A stretch of DNA of 58,362 nt from assembly GCF_002072185.1 (NCBI RefSeq), contig NZ_MVIW01000019.1, positions 1 through 58,362 of the forward strand, given 5' to 3'. Origin of the DNA: Actinomyces denticolens. Lineage in GTDB: Bacteria; Actinomycetota; Actinomycetes; Actinomycetales; Actinomycetaceae. Each line of letters starts with the position of its first letter. Position 1 is the stretch's first letter. A program made the translations under genes and the position numbers. The notes under the pieces are model-generated. The model saw nothing but the letters and a program-made list of their open reading frames with translations, was not told the origin of the DNA and made no database searches. Of this stretch, positions 40,854 to 49,023 are shown piece by piece.

Positions 40854-41227
40854 ACCACCAGCCTAAGCGCCTCCCGTCAAGCAGCACCCTCCTCCCCGAG
40901 GGGGAGAACGCCCCGGCGAGGTCATTCTGGCCGACGACGTGACGAGACGACGACGCCGAGTGGTCCGGTCCGCGGGGTTGTGGACGCGCCTTGTGGTTGT
41001 GAACGTGCAGCGGGGTTGCCAACGCGCCCCCGGAGCGCGTCGGCGACCTCGCCGCACGTCGGCGACCCCGGCCCGGCCCGCCGCGACCCCGCCGAACCCC
41101 GATCGAACCAGCGCTTGACGGCCCTGCGCGACGACCCGGGAACCACAAGCCCGCCGGAGCCGCCCTTCCCTGTGCACTGGGGGACGACGGCCCCGGAGTG
41201 GTCGGCGCCGCCGTCATCGTGGAGACC
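40854..41227. other. Intergenic stretch containing repeat copy A
   Basis: Beyond the palindromic repeat at 40949-41090, no gene is supported here. Minus-strand frames (for example VHNHKARPQPRGPDHSAS) come from the repeat itself. The start of the endonuclease-like gene at 41228 is preceded by TCGTGGAGACC, a poor ribosome-binding site. Confidence 0.5.
40949..41090. repeat. Palindromic repeat, copy A (left of the endonuclease-like gene)
   Basis: It begins GACGACGCCGAGTGGTCCG and contains CCTTGTGGTTGTGAACGTGC followed by AGCGGGG, GCCAACGCGC and GCGCGTCGGC. The same ordered blocks occur in direct orientation at 42365-42501. The inner stem GCCAACGCGC/GCGCGTCGGC pairs with one mismatch. The outer arm is decayed here, unlike in copy B. 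Confidence 0.75.
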
Positions 41228-42394
41228 ATGGTCTTCCCACAATCCGTCCCCGCCATCCCGAGCAATTCGATCGGCGCCGGCCTTCGCCCCGTGATCGCCC
41301 GCACGACCCGCGCCTCTCGCGTCCGCGAGGCCCCCGGCGGCCTGCGCCTGGCCCGGGGAGTCCTCTGGCTGCCCGAGGCCACGGCCCCCGCCTGGCAGCA
41401 CCGGTACACGCTCTCCTTGGCCCGAACGGAGGCGGCGCGGCTGACACACGCGCCATCCGCTGTTCTCACGCACGCCTCCGCCGCGCTTCGCCTCGGATTG
41501 CCGATGTCGACCCGCCAGCCCGATGTCTACATCGCTGTCGCCTATGCACCAGCGGCCTCCGGGACGGCGCTTCCCCTGATCAGGATTCCGGCACGAGGTC
41601 GCCCCACCAGTGCACGGCGACCAGCGCCGGACGCGCCCGCCGTCAGGCTCTGGCGCCGCAAAGCGGTATTCGACGCCGATGACGTCGTCGTCGCCGACGG
41701 CGCCCTGGTCACGTCCCTTCTGCGCACCGCCTTCGACTGCGCCTGCGACGAGCCGGCCCACAACGCCCTCGTCATCGCGGACGCGGCGCTGCGGCTCTTC
41801 ACAGGGGCCGCACGCGCGCACCCCGAGGAGGCACTGCGCCGCGCCGAGCCGGGGCGAGAGGCATGGCGGCACATGCTCGAGCATGCGGGCCGGCGCAAGG
41901 GCATCGCCACCGCGCGGGCAGTCCTGGCCATGGCCTCACCGCTGTCGGAATCGCAGCTCGAGAGCACGATCCGGTGGCTCATCGGATGGCTCGGACTGCC
42001 CCCGCCAGTCCTCCAGTACCGGATCGACACCCGCTCGGGCAGCTATTGGGTCGACCTGTGCTGGCCGGATCCGCGGCTCATCATCGAGATCGACGGACGC
42101 GGCAAGTACGACGAGCCGGCCTCCTTCTGGCGCGAGAGCGATCGACAGGAGGACATCAGCGGTCAGCGCTGGACGGTCAGGAGGATCCGCAGCGACCAGC
42201 TCCACGATCTCGCCTCACTCGCCGCGAGGATCCTGTCCTGGTTCCCGCCTGTCGTCGTCGCCGCTGCCCGTCGCCGCCCCGAGCTGGCCACGCCCGGATG
42301 GGAGCCGGCGCACGGGCTGAGGCGAGGATCGCTCCTGGCCGGGCGCCGGGGCCCCGTTGCGGGGGACGACGCCGAGTGGTCCGCGGGGCTGTGA
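41228..42394 (+). CDS. AbiEi-like/DUF559-type protein with C-terminal endonuclease-like domain
   Basis: The protein has 388 residues. The N-terminal half resembles the actinobacterial AbiEi-like type: RASRVREAPGGLRLARGVLW, SAVLTHASAALRLGLPM and LVTSLLRTAFDCACDEPAHN. The C-terminal part reads YWVDLCWPDPRLIIEIDGRG, then FWRESDRQEDISGQRWTVRR. This is a PD-(D/E)xK/Vsr-like (DUF559) core with D, E and a downstream Q/R region. Such genes are common in Actinomyces and are often annotated as endonucleases or antitoxin-like proteins; a defence role is inference. The last ten or so codons (GDDAEWSAGL) lie inside repeat copy B, so the original C-terminus may have been replaced. Confidence 0.7.
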   Translation: MVFPQSVPAIPSNSIGAGLRPVIARTTRASRVREAPGGLRLARGVLWLPEATAPAWQHRYTLSLARTEAARLTHAPSAVLTHASAALRLGLPMSTRQPDVYIAVAYAPAASGTALPLIRIPARGRPTSARRPAPDAPAVRLWRRKAVFDADDVVVADGALVTSLLRTAFDCACDEPAHNALVIADAALRLFTGAARAHPEEALRRAEPGREAWRHMLEHAGRRKGIATARAVLAMASPLSESQLESTIRWLIGWLGLPPPVLQYRIDTRSGSYWVDLCWPDPRLIIEIDGRGKYDEPASFWRESDRQEDISGQRWTVRRIRSDQLHDLASLAARILSWFPPVVVAAARRRPELATPGWEPAHGLRRGSLLAGRRGPVAGDDAEWSAGL

Positions 42395-42501
42395 ACGCGC
42401 GATCGCCGGGGTCGCGGACGCCCCTTGTGGTTGTGAACGTGCGGCGGGGCAGCCAACGCACTCCGGGGGCGCGTCGGCAACCCCGCCGCACGTTCACAAC
42501 C
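42365..42501. repeat. Palindromic repeat, copy B (right of the endonuclease-like gene)
   Basis: It begins GACGACGCCGAGTGGTCCG like copy A. A perfect 21-bp inverted repeat lies at 42429-42449 (GGTTGTGAACGTGCGGCGGGG) and 42481-42501, with the inner stem GCCAACGC/GCGTCGGC. The whole 73 bases can form one long hairpin. It overlaps the last codons of the endonuclease-like gene and abuts a truncated minus-strand gene fragment. Confidence 0.85.
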
Positions 42502-42502
42502 C

Positions 42503-42687
42503 CGCAGGGCGTCGAGCTCAGGCGGCAGATCGCCCTGGCGCCCGATGAGCGCCATCTGCCGGTCCTTCCCGTCGTCGGAGACCAGGTACCCCTTGGCGAC
42601 CGTCGAACGGCCGCGGTACTCGAAGACGGCGACCAGCTGGTGGCGCGAGGCCGGCCGGGGAACGCTCCGGGGCCGGATCCCCTTCAG
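42503..42687 (-). pseudogene. Gene fragment cut by repeat copy B
   Basis: In one minus-strand frame the bases read HQLVAVFEYRGRSTVAKGYL, VSDDGKDRQMALIGRQGDLP and PELDALRG. This has the look of a real protein core (charged and hydrophobic alternation, few Arg/Pro runs) rather than a GC-rich shadow. The frame has a stop just upstream (42688-42690), no credible start, and runs into the palindromic repeat at 42501. It is best read as a remnant. The family is not recognised. Confidence 0.4.
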
Positions 42688-42874
42688 TCACAGCGCCTTG
42701 GAGCACGGGGAGGCGTCCCCACTCGGCCGGCGCCGCCGGCCCCGGCCCGATCCGCCCGTCTCCTCAGCGCCGACGGCCCGCGGGGAGGATGGCCCGGGCC
42801 CGTCAGGGGCTGCCGGGCCTGCCAGGGCTTGTCAGGGCCTGCCTGCGCGCGCCGCCCACGCGTAGCCTGACCGC
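42688..42874. other. Rest of the gap before the XRE regulator
   Basis: No gene is supported. The segment holds a run of GGGCCTGCC-type direct repeats around 42805-42845 and the TAGCCT -10 box at 42863-42868 that serves the gene at 42875. Confidence 0.5.
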
Positions 42875-43834
42875 ATGAGCCGATCCGACGCCGTCGCGCC
42901 CCCCGCCGCTGATCCTCGCGCTCAGATCAAGGAGTTCCTCACCTCCCGCCGCGCGCGGGTGACCCCGGAGATGGTGGGGCTGCCCGTCGTCGGGGCGATC
43001 AGGCGCGTGCCCGGGCTGCGGCGGGAGGAGGTCGCCATGCTCGCCGGCGTGAGCGTCGACTACTACACGCGCCTGGAGCGCGGTTCGATGGCCGGCGCCT
43101 CCACCGAGGTCCTGGAGTCCCTGGCCGGCGCACTCCTGCTCGACGACGCAGAGCGCGAGCACCTCCTGGACCTGGCCCGCGCGGTCTCCCCCACCGGCAG
43201 GCCGCGCCGTCGCCCGAGGAAGGCCCGGCGCTCCGCCGTCCGCCCGGGCACGCAGTGGCTCCTCGACGCCATGCGCGTCCCGGCGATCGTCCGCGACGGC
43301 CTGGGCCGCTGCCTGGCCGCGAACACGATGGCGCGGGCGCTCTACTCCCCGCTGTTCGTCGACCCGATCCCCGAGATCGCCGACGACGCCCCATCCCTCA
43401 CGCGCTTCATGTTCCTCGATCCGCGCGCCCGTGACTTCTTCCCGCACTGGGACACCGGCGCGGAGGACAGCGTGGCGATGCTGCGCCTGACCAGTGGGGC
43501 CGACCCCACGGAGCCGGACCTGACGGCGCTGGTCGGCGAGCTGTCCACCCGCAGCCGCGATTTCGCCGGGCTGTGGGCGCGCCACGACGTGCGCTACATC
43601 TGCCGGGGCGCCAAGGTCATCCACCACCCGGTGGTCGGCGATCTCACGCTCGCCTATGAGCCCACGGAGATGACCTCGAGCCCCGGCCTCACCCTCGTGG
43701 CCTACGCGGCCGAGCCCGGCAGCCCGAGCGCGCAGGCCCTGCGGCTGCTCAGCTCCTGGGCCGCCACCGAGCTGGTCGCCCCGGCCGAGCAGTGCGACGC
43801 GCTCAGCGCGCCTGGGGGCGCAACTGGATCATGA
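42875..43834 (+). CDS. XRE-family regulator with MmyB-like ligand-binding domain
   Basis: The protein has 319 residues. The N-terminal helix-turn-helix is IKEFLTSRRARVTPEMVGLP, RVPGLRREEVAMLAGVSVDY and YTRLERGSM. The C-terminal MmyB-like domain includes GTQWLLDAMRVPAIVRDGLG, RFMFLDPRARDFFPHWD, RDFAGLWARHDVRYICRGAK and LTLAYEPTEM. Family members act as repressors or activators of an adjacent oxidoreductase gene; none lies next to this one. TAGCCT ends six bases before the ATG and there is no Shine-Dalgarno, so the mRNA is probably leaderless. The 3' end overlaps holB (convergent) by 32 bp. Confidence 0.92.
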   Translation: MSRSDAVAPPAADPRAQIKEFLTSRRARVTPEMVGLPVVGAIRRVPGLRREEVAMLAGVSVDYYTRLERGSMAGASTEVLESLAGALLLDDAEREHLLDLARAVSPTGRPRRRPRKARRSAVRPGTQWLLDAMRVPAIVRDGLGRCLAANTMARALYSPLFVDPIPEIADDAPSLTRFMFLDPRARDFFPHWDTGAEDSVAMLRLTSGADPTEPDLTALVGELSTRSRDFAGLWARHDVRYICRGAKVIHHPVVGDLTLAYEPTEMTSSPGLTLVAYAAEPGSPSAQALRLLSSWAATELVAPAEQCDALSAPGGATGS

Positions 43835-45038
43835 GGGCCTCGACGGCGAGCAGCGGCGCGGCATTGGAGCGCAGCCTCCCACGGCACTCCTCGATGGCGG
43901 CGATGCGCGCCAGCGACTGCTCGGGCCCGGTGGAGGCGGCCGCCCGCTCGATCTGCTCGGCCAGGTCGATGTTGACGCGCTCGACGTCGCTGCCCATCTG
44001 AGCGGCCAGGACGTCGCGGTAGAAGGAGAGCAGGTCGATCATGGCCCGGTCGAGCACATCGGTTCGGGCCCTCTTGGCCCGGCGCTTCTGATCCTCCTCC
44101 AGGGCGCGGATCTGGGCGCGCAGGGCGGGCGGGACGCGCCCCTCCCCCTCCAGGCCGAGGGCCCGCATGAGATCGGCGCGCTCGGCGGCGTCGCGCTCGG
44201 CCGTGCGGGCCTGGGCCTCGGCCTCGGCGCTCTCGACGAGGTCGGCGGCGGCGAGCACGGCGTCGCCCACACTGCGCAGCGTCACCGGCGCGAGCAGGAG
44301 GCGGCGACGGCGCTCCCAGGCGTCGGGGTCGGTGGCCAGGTGCCGGGCCAGTCCGATATGCGACTGACTGGCGCGGGCCGCGCGGGCGGCGAGGGCGGGA
44401 TCGGCGCCGTCGCGGCGCACGAGGAGGTCGGCGACGGCGCCCGCGGGCGGAATGCGCAGCGTGATGAGCCGGCATCGCGAGCGGATGGTGGGCAGGACGT
44501 CGTCGGCGCTGGGGGTGCACAGGAGCCATACGGTCTGGGGCGGGGGCTCCTCGATGGACTTGAGCAGGACGTTCGTGGTGCGCTCGGCCATGCGATCGGC
44601 GTCCTCGACGAGGATGACGCGCCACCGGCCGGTCCAGGGGCGGCGCTGCGCCTCGCCGATGAGCTCCTTGACCTCGTCGAGGGTGATGATGAGCTTCTCG
44701 GTGGCCAGGCGGACGACGTCGGGGTGGGCGCCGCTCATGACGTCCCGGCAGGGCTTGCACTGGCCGCATCCGGGGACGGGGCCGGTGCACTGCAGCGCGG
44801 CGGCGAAGGCGAGTGCGGCGTTGGAACGGCCCGAGCCGGGCGGGCCGGTGACGAGCCAGGCGTGGGTCATGGCCGCTCCGGAGCCGGTGGGATTCGAGAG
44901 GGCCTCGGCCTGCCCGCTGCCGTCGGCGCCGCCGACCCGGGCCTCCCGCTGCTCGGCGAGGCCCCTCGCGGCCGCGGCCGCCCCGGACAGGACGGAGACG
45001 ACCGCATCCTGCCCGACGACGTCGTCCCACACGCTCAT
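43803..45038 (-). CDS. holB: DNA polymerase III delta' subunit
   Basis: The protein has 411 residues. MSVWDDVVGQDAVVSVLSGA opens the clamp-loader AAA+ module, followed by WLVTGPPGSGRSNAALAFAA (Walker A), CTGPVPGCGQCKPCRDVMSG (zinc cysteines), VILVEDADRMAERTTNVLLK (Walker B) and SIEEPPPQTVWLL (SRC-motif region RSRCRLI). It loads the sliding clamp as part of the clamp-loader complex. Its start overlaps the tmk stop by four bases, the common tmk-holB order in actinobacteria. The 3' end overlaps the XRE gene by 32 bp on the opposite strand. Confidence 0.95.
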   Translation of the reverse strand: MSVWDDVVGQDAVVSVLSGAAAAARGLAEQREARVGGADGSGQAEALSNPTGSGAAMTHAWLVTGPPGSGRSNAALAFAAALQCTGPVPGCGQCKPCRDVMSGAHPDVVRLATEKLIITLDEVKELIGEAQRRPWTGRWRVILVEDADRMAERTTNVLLKSIEEPPPQTVWLLCTPSADDVLPTIRSRCRLITLRIPPAGAVADLLVRRDGADPALAARAARASQSHIGLARHLATDPDAWERRRRLLLAPVTLRSVGDAVLAAADLVESAEAEAQARTAERDAAERADLMRALGLEGEGRVPPALRAQIRALEEDQKRRAKRARTDVLDRAMIDLLSFYRDVLAAQMGSDVERVNIDLAEQIERAAASTGPEQSLARIAAIEECRGRLRSNAAPLLAVEALMIQLRPQAR

Positions 45039-45739
45039 GAGGCCCCCTGCGCGGTGCGGCCCATGCGCGCCGCGGCCCGGAGGAAGGCGGCGCGAGCGCC
45101 CGATGCCTCGGGGAGGAGGTCGGCGACGCGCTGATCGACATCCTCGGCGACCTCCTCGATGGTCCGTCGGGCGTCGAGGACGGCGAAGCGCTCGGGCTCG
45201 GCGGCGGCCAGGGCGAGGAACTGCTCGCGCAGGGCGGCGCGGAAGACCGCCCCCTCGCTCTCCAGGCGGTCCTTGGCGCCCCGGGCCCCGGTGCGGAGGT
45301 CGGCCACGGACGGGTCGGCGTCGAGGAGGATCGTCAGATCAGGGAGCAGGGAGTCGGTGGCCCACTCGGACAGGGACCGGATCTCGGCGGCCCCCAGCGA
45401 GCGGGCAGCGCCCTGGTAGGCGATGGAGGAGTCGAGGTAGCGGTCGGTGAGGACCACCTGACCGCGCGCCATGGCGGGCCGGATGACCTCGGCGACGTGC
45501 TGGGCGCGATCGGCGGCGTAGAGCAGGGCCTCGGCGCGCGGATCCACCGCTCCCCCGTGCAGGAGAAGGCGGCGGATCTGGGCCCCCAGCTCAGTGCCGC
45601 CGGGCTCGCGAGTGAGGCGGTAGTCGATCCTGGCGGCCGCGAGCACGGTGGCGAGGCGCTGGATCTGGGTGGTCTTGCCGACGCCGTCGCCCCCCTCGAA
45701 GGAGATGAGCGGGCCGGGTCGGTTCTGGGTGGCGGTCAC
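45035..45739 (-). CDS. tmk: Thymidylate kinase
   Basis: The protein has 234 residues from GTG 45739. LISFEGGDGVGKTTQIQRLA is the P-loop, YRLTREPGGTELGAQIRRLL carries the DR/E-type motif region, VVLTDRYLDSSIAYQGAARS follows, and the LID region is ARGAKDRLESEG. It phosphorylates dTMP. The GTG start is chosen because TACCCT (45751-45746) ends six bases before it, matching the leaderless pattern of other genes here. The ATG at 45787 would add an unlikely 16-residue Pro/Arg extension. The stop overlaps the holB start. Confidence 0.95.
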   Translation of the reverse strand: MTATQNRPGPLISFEGGDGVGKTTQIQRLATVLAAARIDYRLTREPGGTELGAQIRRLLLHGGAVDPRAEALLYAADRAQHVAEVIRPAMARGQVVLTDRYLDSSIAYQGAARSLGAAEIRSLSEWATDSLLPDLTILLDADPSVADLRTGARGAKDRLESEGAVFRAALREQFLALAAAEPERFAVLDARRTIEEVAEDVDQRVADLLPEASGARAAFLRAAARMGRTAQGAS

Positions 45740-45956
45740 GGCCCCAGGGTAGCGGCGCGCGGTCGAAGGCGCCCGGGGCGCGATCACCCCCGGCCCCGCG
45801 CGCCCTCCCCGGCGTGGCGGCCCCCTGCGGACCCGCGCGGCCCCGCCGTCCCGGATGATGGGGACGACGGGGCGGCGCGAGGCCGTGCGGGGCCGTGCGA
45901 GGCTGTGCGGGGGTTGTGCGGACCCGTGCCGGGCAGCGGATCCCTGCCCGCCACCG

Positions 45957-45977
45957 CCCGCCGCTCCGGGCGGCGGG
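45957..45977 (-). terminator. Hairpin after the DUF3060 gene
   Basis: CCCGCCG (45957-45963) and CGGCGGG (45971-45977) form a 7-bp GC stem immediately after the DUF3060 stop on the minus strand. Alternative pairing one register away is also possible. A second imperfect 13-bp stem lies near 45840-45875, between this unit and tmk. Confidence 0.5.
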
Positions 45978-45978
45978 A

Positions 45979-46665
45979 CTACTTCCTGGTGGTGACGCTC
46001 CCGGTCCCCTCATCGGTGATCACGGGATCAGCGCCCTCATAGACCACGGAGGAGCCCACCGAGCTCGTGCCGAAGGAGACCGAGCCGACGCTCCCGGCGC
46101 ACACCGTGTCCCCCGTGCCGTTCATGACGAGGCTGTCCACGGCGTCGACGTAGACCACCACGCCCACGCCCTCGACGGTCAGCGTCTCCGCCTTGCCCGT
46201 GATGCGCTTGACACCGCCGGTGTCGTTGATCCACATGGTGCGGCTCGCCGCCTGGACGTTGACCCCGCTCTCCCCCATGGCTGCGCACAGGCCGCTCGCC
46301 GTGCCGTCCTCACCGGGGGAGGCGGCGGTCGAATCGGCGCCACTCGCGCCCGGGCCTCCCGCGCCGCCCTGACCGGCCGTCGGCCGGTCGGAGGAGGCGA
46401 CGTCGCCGGCCCTGGCCAGTCCGCCGCCGGCCGTGCCGGAGGGGGCCGGGGCCGCTGCGGACCGAGTGGGAGCGGTGCTGCCCTCCGCCGTCGGCGCGGC
46501 GCTCGCCGCGGGCGCTCCCGTCTCATCGGCCCCATGGTCCTTACTGGACTTCAGGCTCAGCGCGCAGCCGGTGGTCGAGGCGAGGGCCAGGGCGAGGGCC
46601 GCGAGCGCGGCCGCGCGGACCGCGCCCGTTCGGCGGCGGAGGAGCTGGGACTCGGGACTATTCAC
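45979..46665 (-). CDS. DUF3060-domain lipoprotein
   Basis: The protein has 228 residues from GTG 46665, with AAGGAG nine bases upstream. The signal peptide AALAALALALASTTGC ends in a lipobox-like TTGC. A long Ala/Gly/Ser/Pro linker (residues about 40-125) leads to a DUF3060 beta domain: TLTVEGVGVVVYVDAVDSLV, MNGTGDTVCAG and GSVSFGTSSVGSSVVYEG. DUF3060 folds look like short beta-solenoids of unknown function. It lies 47 bp after the OmpA-like gene and probably shares its promoter. Confidence 0.8.
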   Translation of the reverse strand: MNSPESQLLRRRTGAVRAAALAALALALASTTGCALSLKSSKDHGADETGAPAASAAPTAEGSTAPTRSAAAPAPSGTAGGGLARAGDVASSDRPTAGQGGAGGPGASGADSTAASPGEDGTASGLCAAMGESGVNVQAASRTMWINDTGGVKRITGKAETLTVEGVGVVVYVDAVDSLVMNGTGDTVCAGSVGSVSFGTSSVGSSVVYEGADPVITDEGTGSVTTRK

Positions 46666-46712
46666 GGTTCGGTTCTCCTTGGGCGGGTATCGGGGCGCGG
46701 TGGGCGCTGCCC

Positions 46713-47972
46713 TCAGAAGGCGGGGACGAAGATCTCGACGCGCCTGTTGAGCTGTCGTCCGGCGGGGCTGTCGGAGCCATCGGCGTTCTCATTGGGAGCC
46801 ACGGGGCGGGTCTCGCCGTAGCCGGTGGCATCGATGGACGATGTCGCGCCAGCGCCCTTGAGGATGTCGACGACGGCCTGGGCGCGCTGCTCGGAGAGGG
46901 TCTGGTTGAAGGCCTCGTCGGAGACGGAGTCGGTGTGCCCGTAGACGTGGATCGTGGGGGCCCCTGCCTTCGTGAGGACACCGGACAGGCTGGTGAGGGT
47001 GGTGGTGGCCTCGGGGCGGACCTCGGCCGAGCCGAAGTCGAACAGGACGCCATCGTCAAGGGTGATGACGGTGCCGCAGGAGGTGATGGGCTTGATGGAT
47101 GACATGGGAGGGAAGTCCCCGACCTTGCCGACCGGGGGCAGGGGCTCCATGTCCACCGCCTGGCCGTTGACGGTTCCCGTGCCGTTGCCGTTGTTGATGA
47201 TCAACAGTCCGGTCCCGTCCGAGTAGGTCCCCGAGCCGTCGCCCGCGTTGGTGTTGGTGACCTGGTCGGTGCTGTAGGTGCCCGAACCATCCGCTGAGAC
47301 GGTGATCGTCTCGCTCGTCCCCGAGTTCGAGTAGGTGCCCGAGCCGTTGCCGTCGGACGTGATCGTGACCTTGCCGTCGGAGTACGTGCCCGAGCCGTCA
47401 CTGTCGGTGGTCACCGTGATCTCGCCGGCCGAGTAGGTGCCCGAGCCGCTGCCGTCGGACGTGATCGTGACCTTGCCGTCGGAGTACGTGCCGGAGCCGT
47501 CGCCATCGGTGGTGACGGTCGCGCCGTCCCCCATGGTCGTGCCGCCCGCGGATCCGTCCAGCAGCGTCCGCCCGTGGGAGCTGTCCAGAGCCCCGGAGGC
47601 GTCGCAGCGGGCGGGGCCCACGGTGATGCCGGGCTGGGAGGACACGGTGGCGGCCAGGTCGGGGGCGTAGGAGGCGGGCTCGGCGCCGAGCACGGACAGA
47701 TCGGGCATTGAGAACAGGGGGATCGGCGGGATCTCACCCACCTGGTAGCCGGCCACGGCGGGCAGCCCGGAGGCTTGGCCGCCCGCAGCGGCAGTGCCGG
47801 TGGCGGCTCCTGCCGGGCTCGCGGCCGAGGAGCCGGCGGTCGAATCGGCGGAGTCGCTCGACTCCGAGGACGAGCCGCAGGCCGCCAGGGAGCCGGCGAC
47901 GACGAGGGCGGCGGTCAGGGTGATCAGGGGGGAGCGCCGATGAGCCGGGCGCCCGGAGAATGCGAGGTTCAT
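46713..47972 (-). CDS. OmpA-domain lipoprotein with GSGTYS repeats
   Basis: The protein has 419 residues. The signal peptide ends in SLAAC. After a Ser/Ala linker and a globular N-terminal part, six GSGTYS motifs occur between about residues 155 and 260 in units such as DGSGTYSDGKVTITSDG. The C-terminal OmpA-like domain reads GVLFDFGSAEVRPEATTTL, IHVYGHTDSVSDEAFNQTLS and GYGETRPVAPNENADGS. The Asp/Arg residues that hold peptidoglycan are present (NRRVEIFV). In a Gram-positive this would link membrane and wall. TATGCT ends six bases before the ATG, so the mRNA is probably leaderless, and a three-repeat operator precedes it. The 3' neighbour is the DUF3060 lipoprotein. Confidence 0.88.
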   Translation of the reverse strand: MNLAFSGRPAHRRSPLITLTAALVVAGSLAACGSSSESSDSADSTAGSSAASPAGAATGTAAAGGQASGLPAVAGYQVGEIPPIPLFSMPDLSVLGAEPASYAPDLAATVSSQPGITVGPARCDASGALDSSHGRTLLDGSAGGTTMGDGATVTTDGDGSGTYSDGKVTITSDGSGSGTYSAGEITVTTDSDGSGTYSDGKVTITSDGNGSGTYSNSGTSETITVSADGSGTYSTDQVTNTNAGDGSGTYSDGTGLLIINNGNGTGTVNGQAVDMEPLPPVGKVGDFPPMSSIKPITSCGTVITLDDGVLFDFGSAEVRPEATTTLTSLSGVLTKAGAPTIHVYGHTDSVSDEAFNQTLSEQRAQAVVDILKGAGATSSIDATGYGETRPVAPNENADGSDSPAGRQLNRRVEIFVPAF

Positions 47973-47978
47973 GCGACG

Positions 47979-48022
47979 AGCATAAATGGCGTGATGTCGC
48001 CGTAATGTCGCGTCACTGTCGC
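47979..48022 (-). promoter_or_regulatory. Promoter with three GCGACA direct repeats at 11-bp spacing
   Basis: On the minus strand GCGACAG (48022-48016), GCGACAT (48011-48005) and GCGACAT (48000-47994) repeat with an exact 11-bp period. Nine bases later comes the -10 box TATGCT (47984-47979), six bases from the OmpA-gene ATG. Direct heptamers on one face of the helix at the -35 position are how OmpR/PhoB-type regulators bind, and such a regulator gene lies just upstream (49020-49799). The repeats overlap the last bases of the kinase gene. Confidence 0.65.
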
Positions 48023-49023
48023 GGTCCTGCGACAGGCAGTCGCAGCCACACCTGGGTCCCCACTCCGACCTGTGAGGCGATGGAGGCGCTGCCGCCGTGC
48101 CGCCGCACGATGGTGGATACGAGCGCCAGCCCCAGTCCCGATCCGGCGAGCCCGCGCGCGTTGCCGGCGCGGGCCAGCTCCTCCCAGACGCTGGGCAGGT
48201 CCTCCTCGGGGATGCCCATGCCGGTGTCCGCCACCTCGATGGTGACGACGCCGGCCTCCTGGCGCCCTCTCACCTCGACCCGCCCGGCGGGCGGGGTGTA
48301 CTTCATGGCGTTGGCGACGACGTTGCGCACCGCCGAGTAGAGCAGGTCGCCGTCCCCGCGGACCGCGGGGAGCGGCTGCGGCGCGCGGGGCAGGTCGAGG
48401 TGGACCTGGGGGATGGGCCCCTTGGCCGCCCCCTCCTCGATGGCCGCGGACACGGCGTCGGAGATCGTCTCGCCGAGGTCCACCCGCTCCAGGGATAGAG
48501 GGGCGGTCTCCAGCTCGGCGAGCTTGCGCAGGTCCGTGAGCAGAGAGCTCATGCGCCGCGACTGACTGTCGATGAGCGCCAGGCGGTCCCCCACGACGCC
48601 CTGGGACGGGCCGCCCCTGCCCGCCCCCGCGGCCTGCGCGGTCTCCGCCAGGGCGGCGCGCACCGCGGTAAGGGGGTTCTTGAGCTCGTGGTCGAGGCGG
48701 GCGAGGAACTGGCGGTGCCTCGCCCGCGCGGCGTCCTCGGTCCGGGCGGCCTCGTGCCGGCGCCGGGCGGCGGCACGACGACGGGCCGCGGCGACGGCGG
48801 GGGCGGCGATCGCGATGGGCGCGACGAGTGAGGCGATGACGGTGGGCATGGGGGCCCTGATCGTCAGTTCCTGGTCGCGCAGCGCGAGGGCGGCGGTCAG
48901 GGCCGCGATCGCCAGGACGGCGAGGGCCAGGAGGAGGGCCGCTGCCAACGGCCGCGCGGCCCCGGTGGTGGGGCGCCCGTCCGGCCCGCCCGCCGAGCTC
49001 CGCCCGCGCGCCTCGGCGCTCAT
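48013..49023 (-). CDS. Sensor histidine kinase
   Basis: The protein has 336 residues. Two membrane helices (about 25-47 and 61-80) are joined by only about a dozen exterior residues, so it has no real extracellular sensor and probably detects membrane or intramembrane signals. The H-box is FLARLDHELKNPLTAV (His112). The ATPase motifs are VVANAMKYTPPAG (N), VEVADTGMGIPEEDLPSVWE (G1/F) and RGLAGSGLGLALVSTIVRRH (G2). It starts within the response regulator stop (ATGA), so the two are co-translated. Confidence 0.94.
   Translation of the reverse strand: MSAEARGRSSAGGPDGRPTTGAARPLAAALLLALAVLAIAALTAALALRDQELTIRAPMPTVIASLVAPIAIAAPAVAAARRRAAARRRHEAARTEDAARARHRQFLARLDHELKNPLTAVRAALAETAQAAGAGRGGPSQGVVGDRLALIDSQSRRMSSLLTDLRKLAELETAPLSLERVDLGETISDAVSAAIEEGAAKGPIPQVHLDLPRAPQPLPAVRGDGDLLYSAVRNVVANAMKYTPPAGRVEVRGRQEAGVVTIEVADTGMGIPEEDLPSVWEELARAGNARGLAGSGLGLALVSTIVRRHGGSASIASQVGVGTQVWLRLPVAGPRQ

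Noticed and set aside
45739-45787. Upstream ATG at 45787 as the tmk start
   Set aside because: It would add a Pro/Arg-rich extension before the P-loop. The TACCCT box six bases before GTG 45739 would then lie inside the gene.
47160-47520. Short tandem-like DNA repeats that could suggest a CRISPR array
   Set aside because: They encode the GSGTYS peptide repeats of the OmpA-domain protein in frame, with variable spacing. No repeat-spacer pattern exists anywhere in the window.
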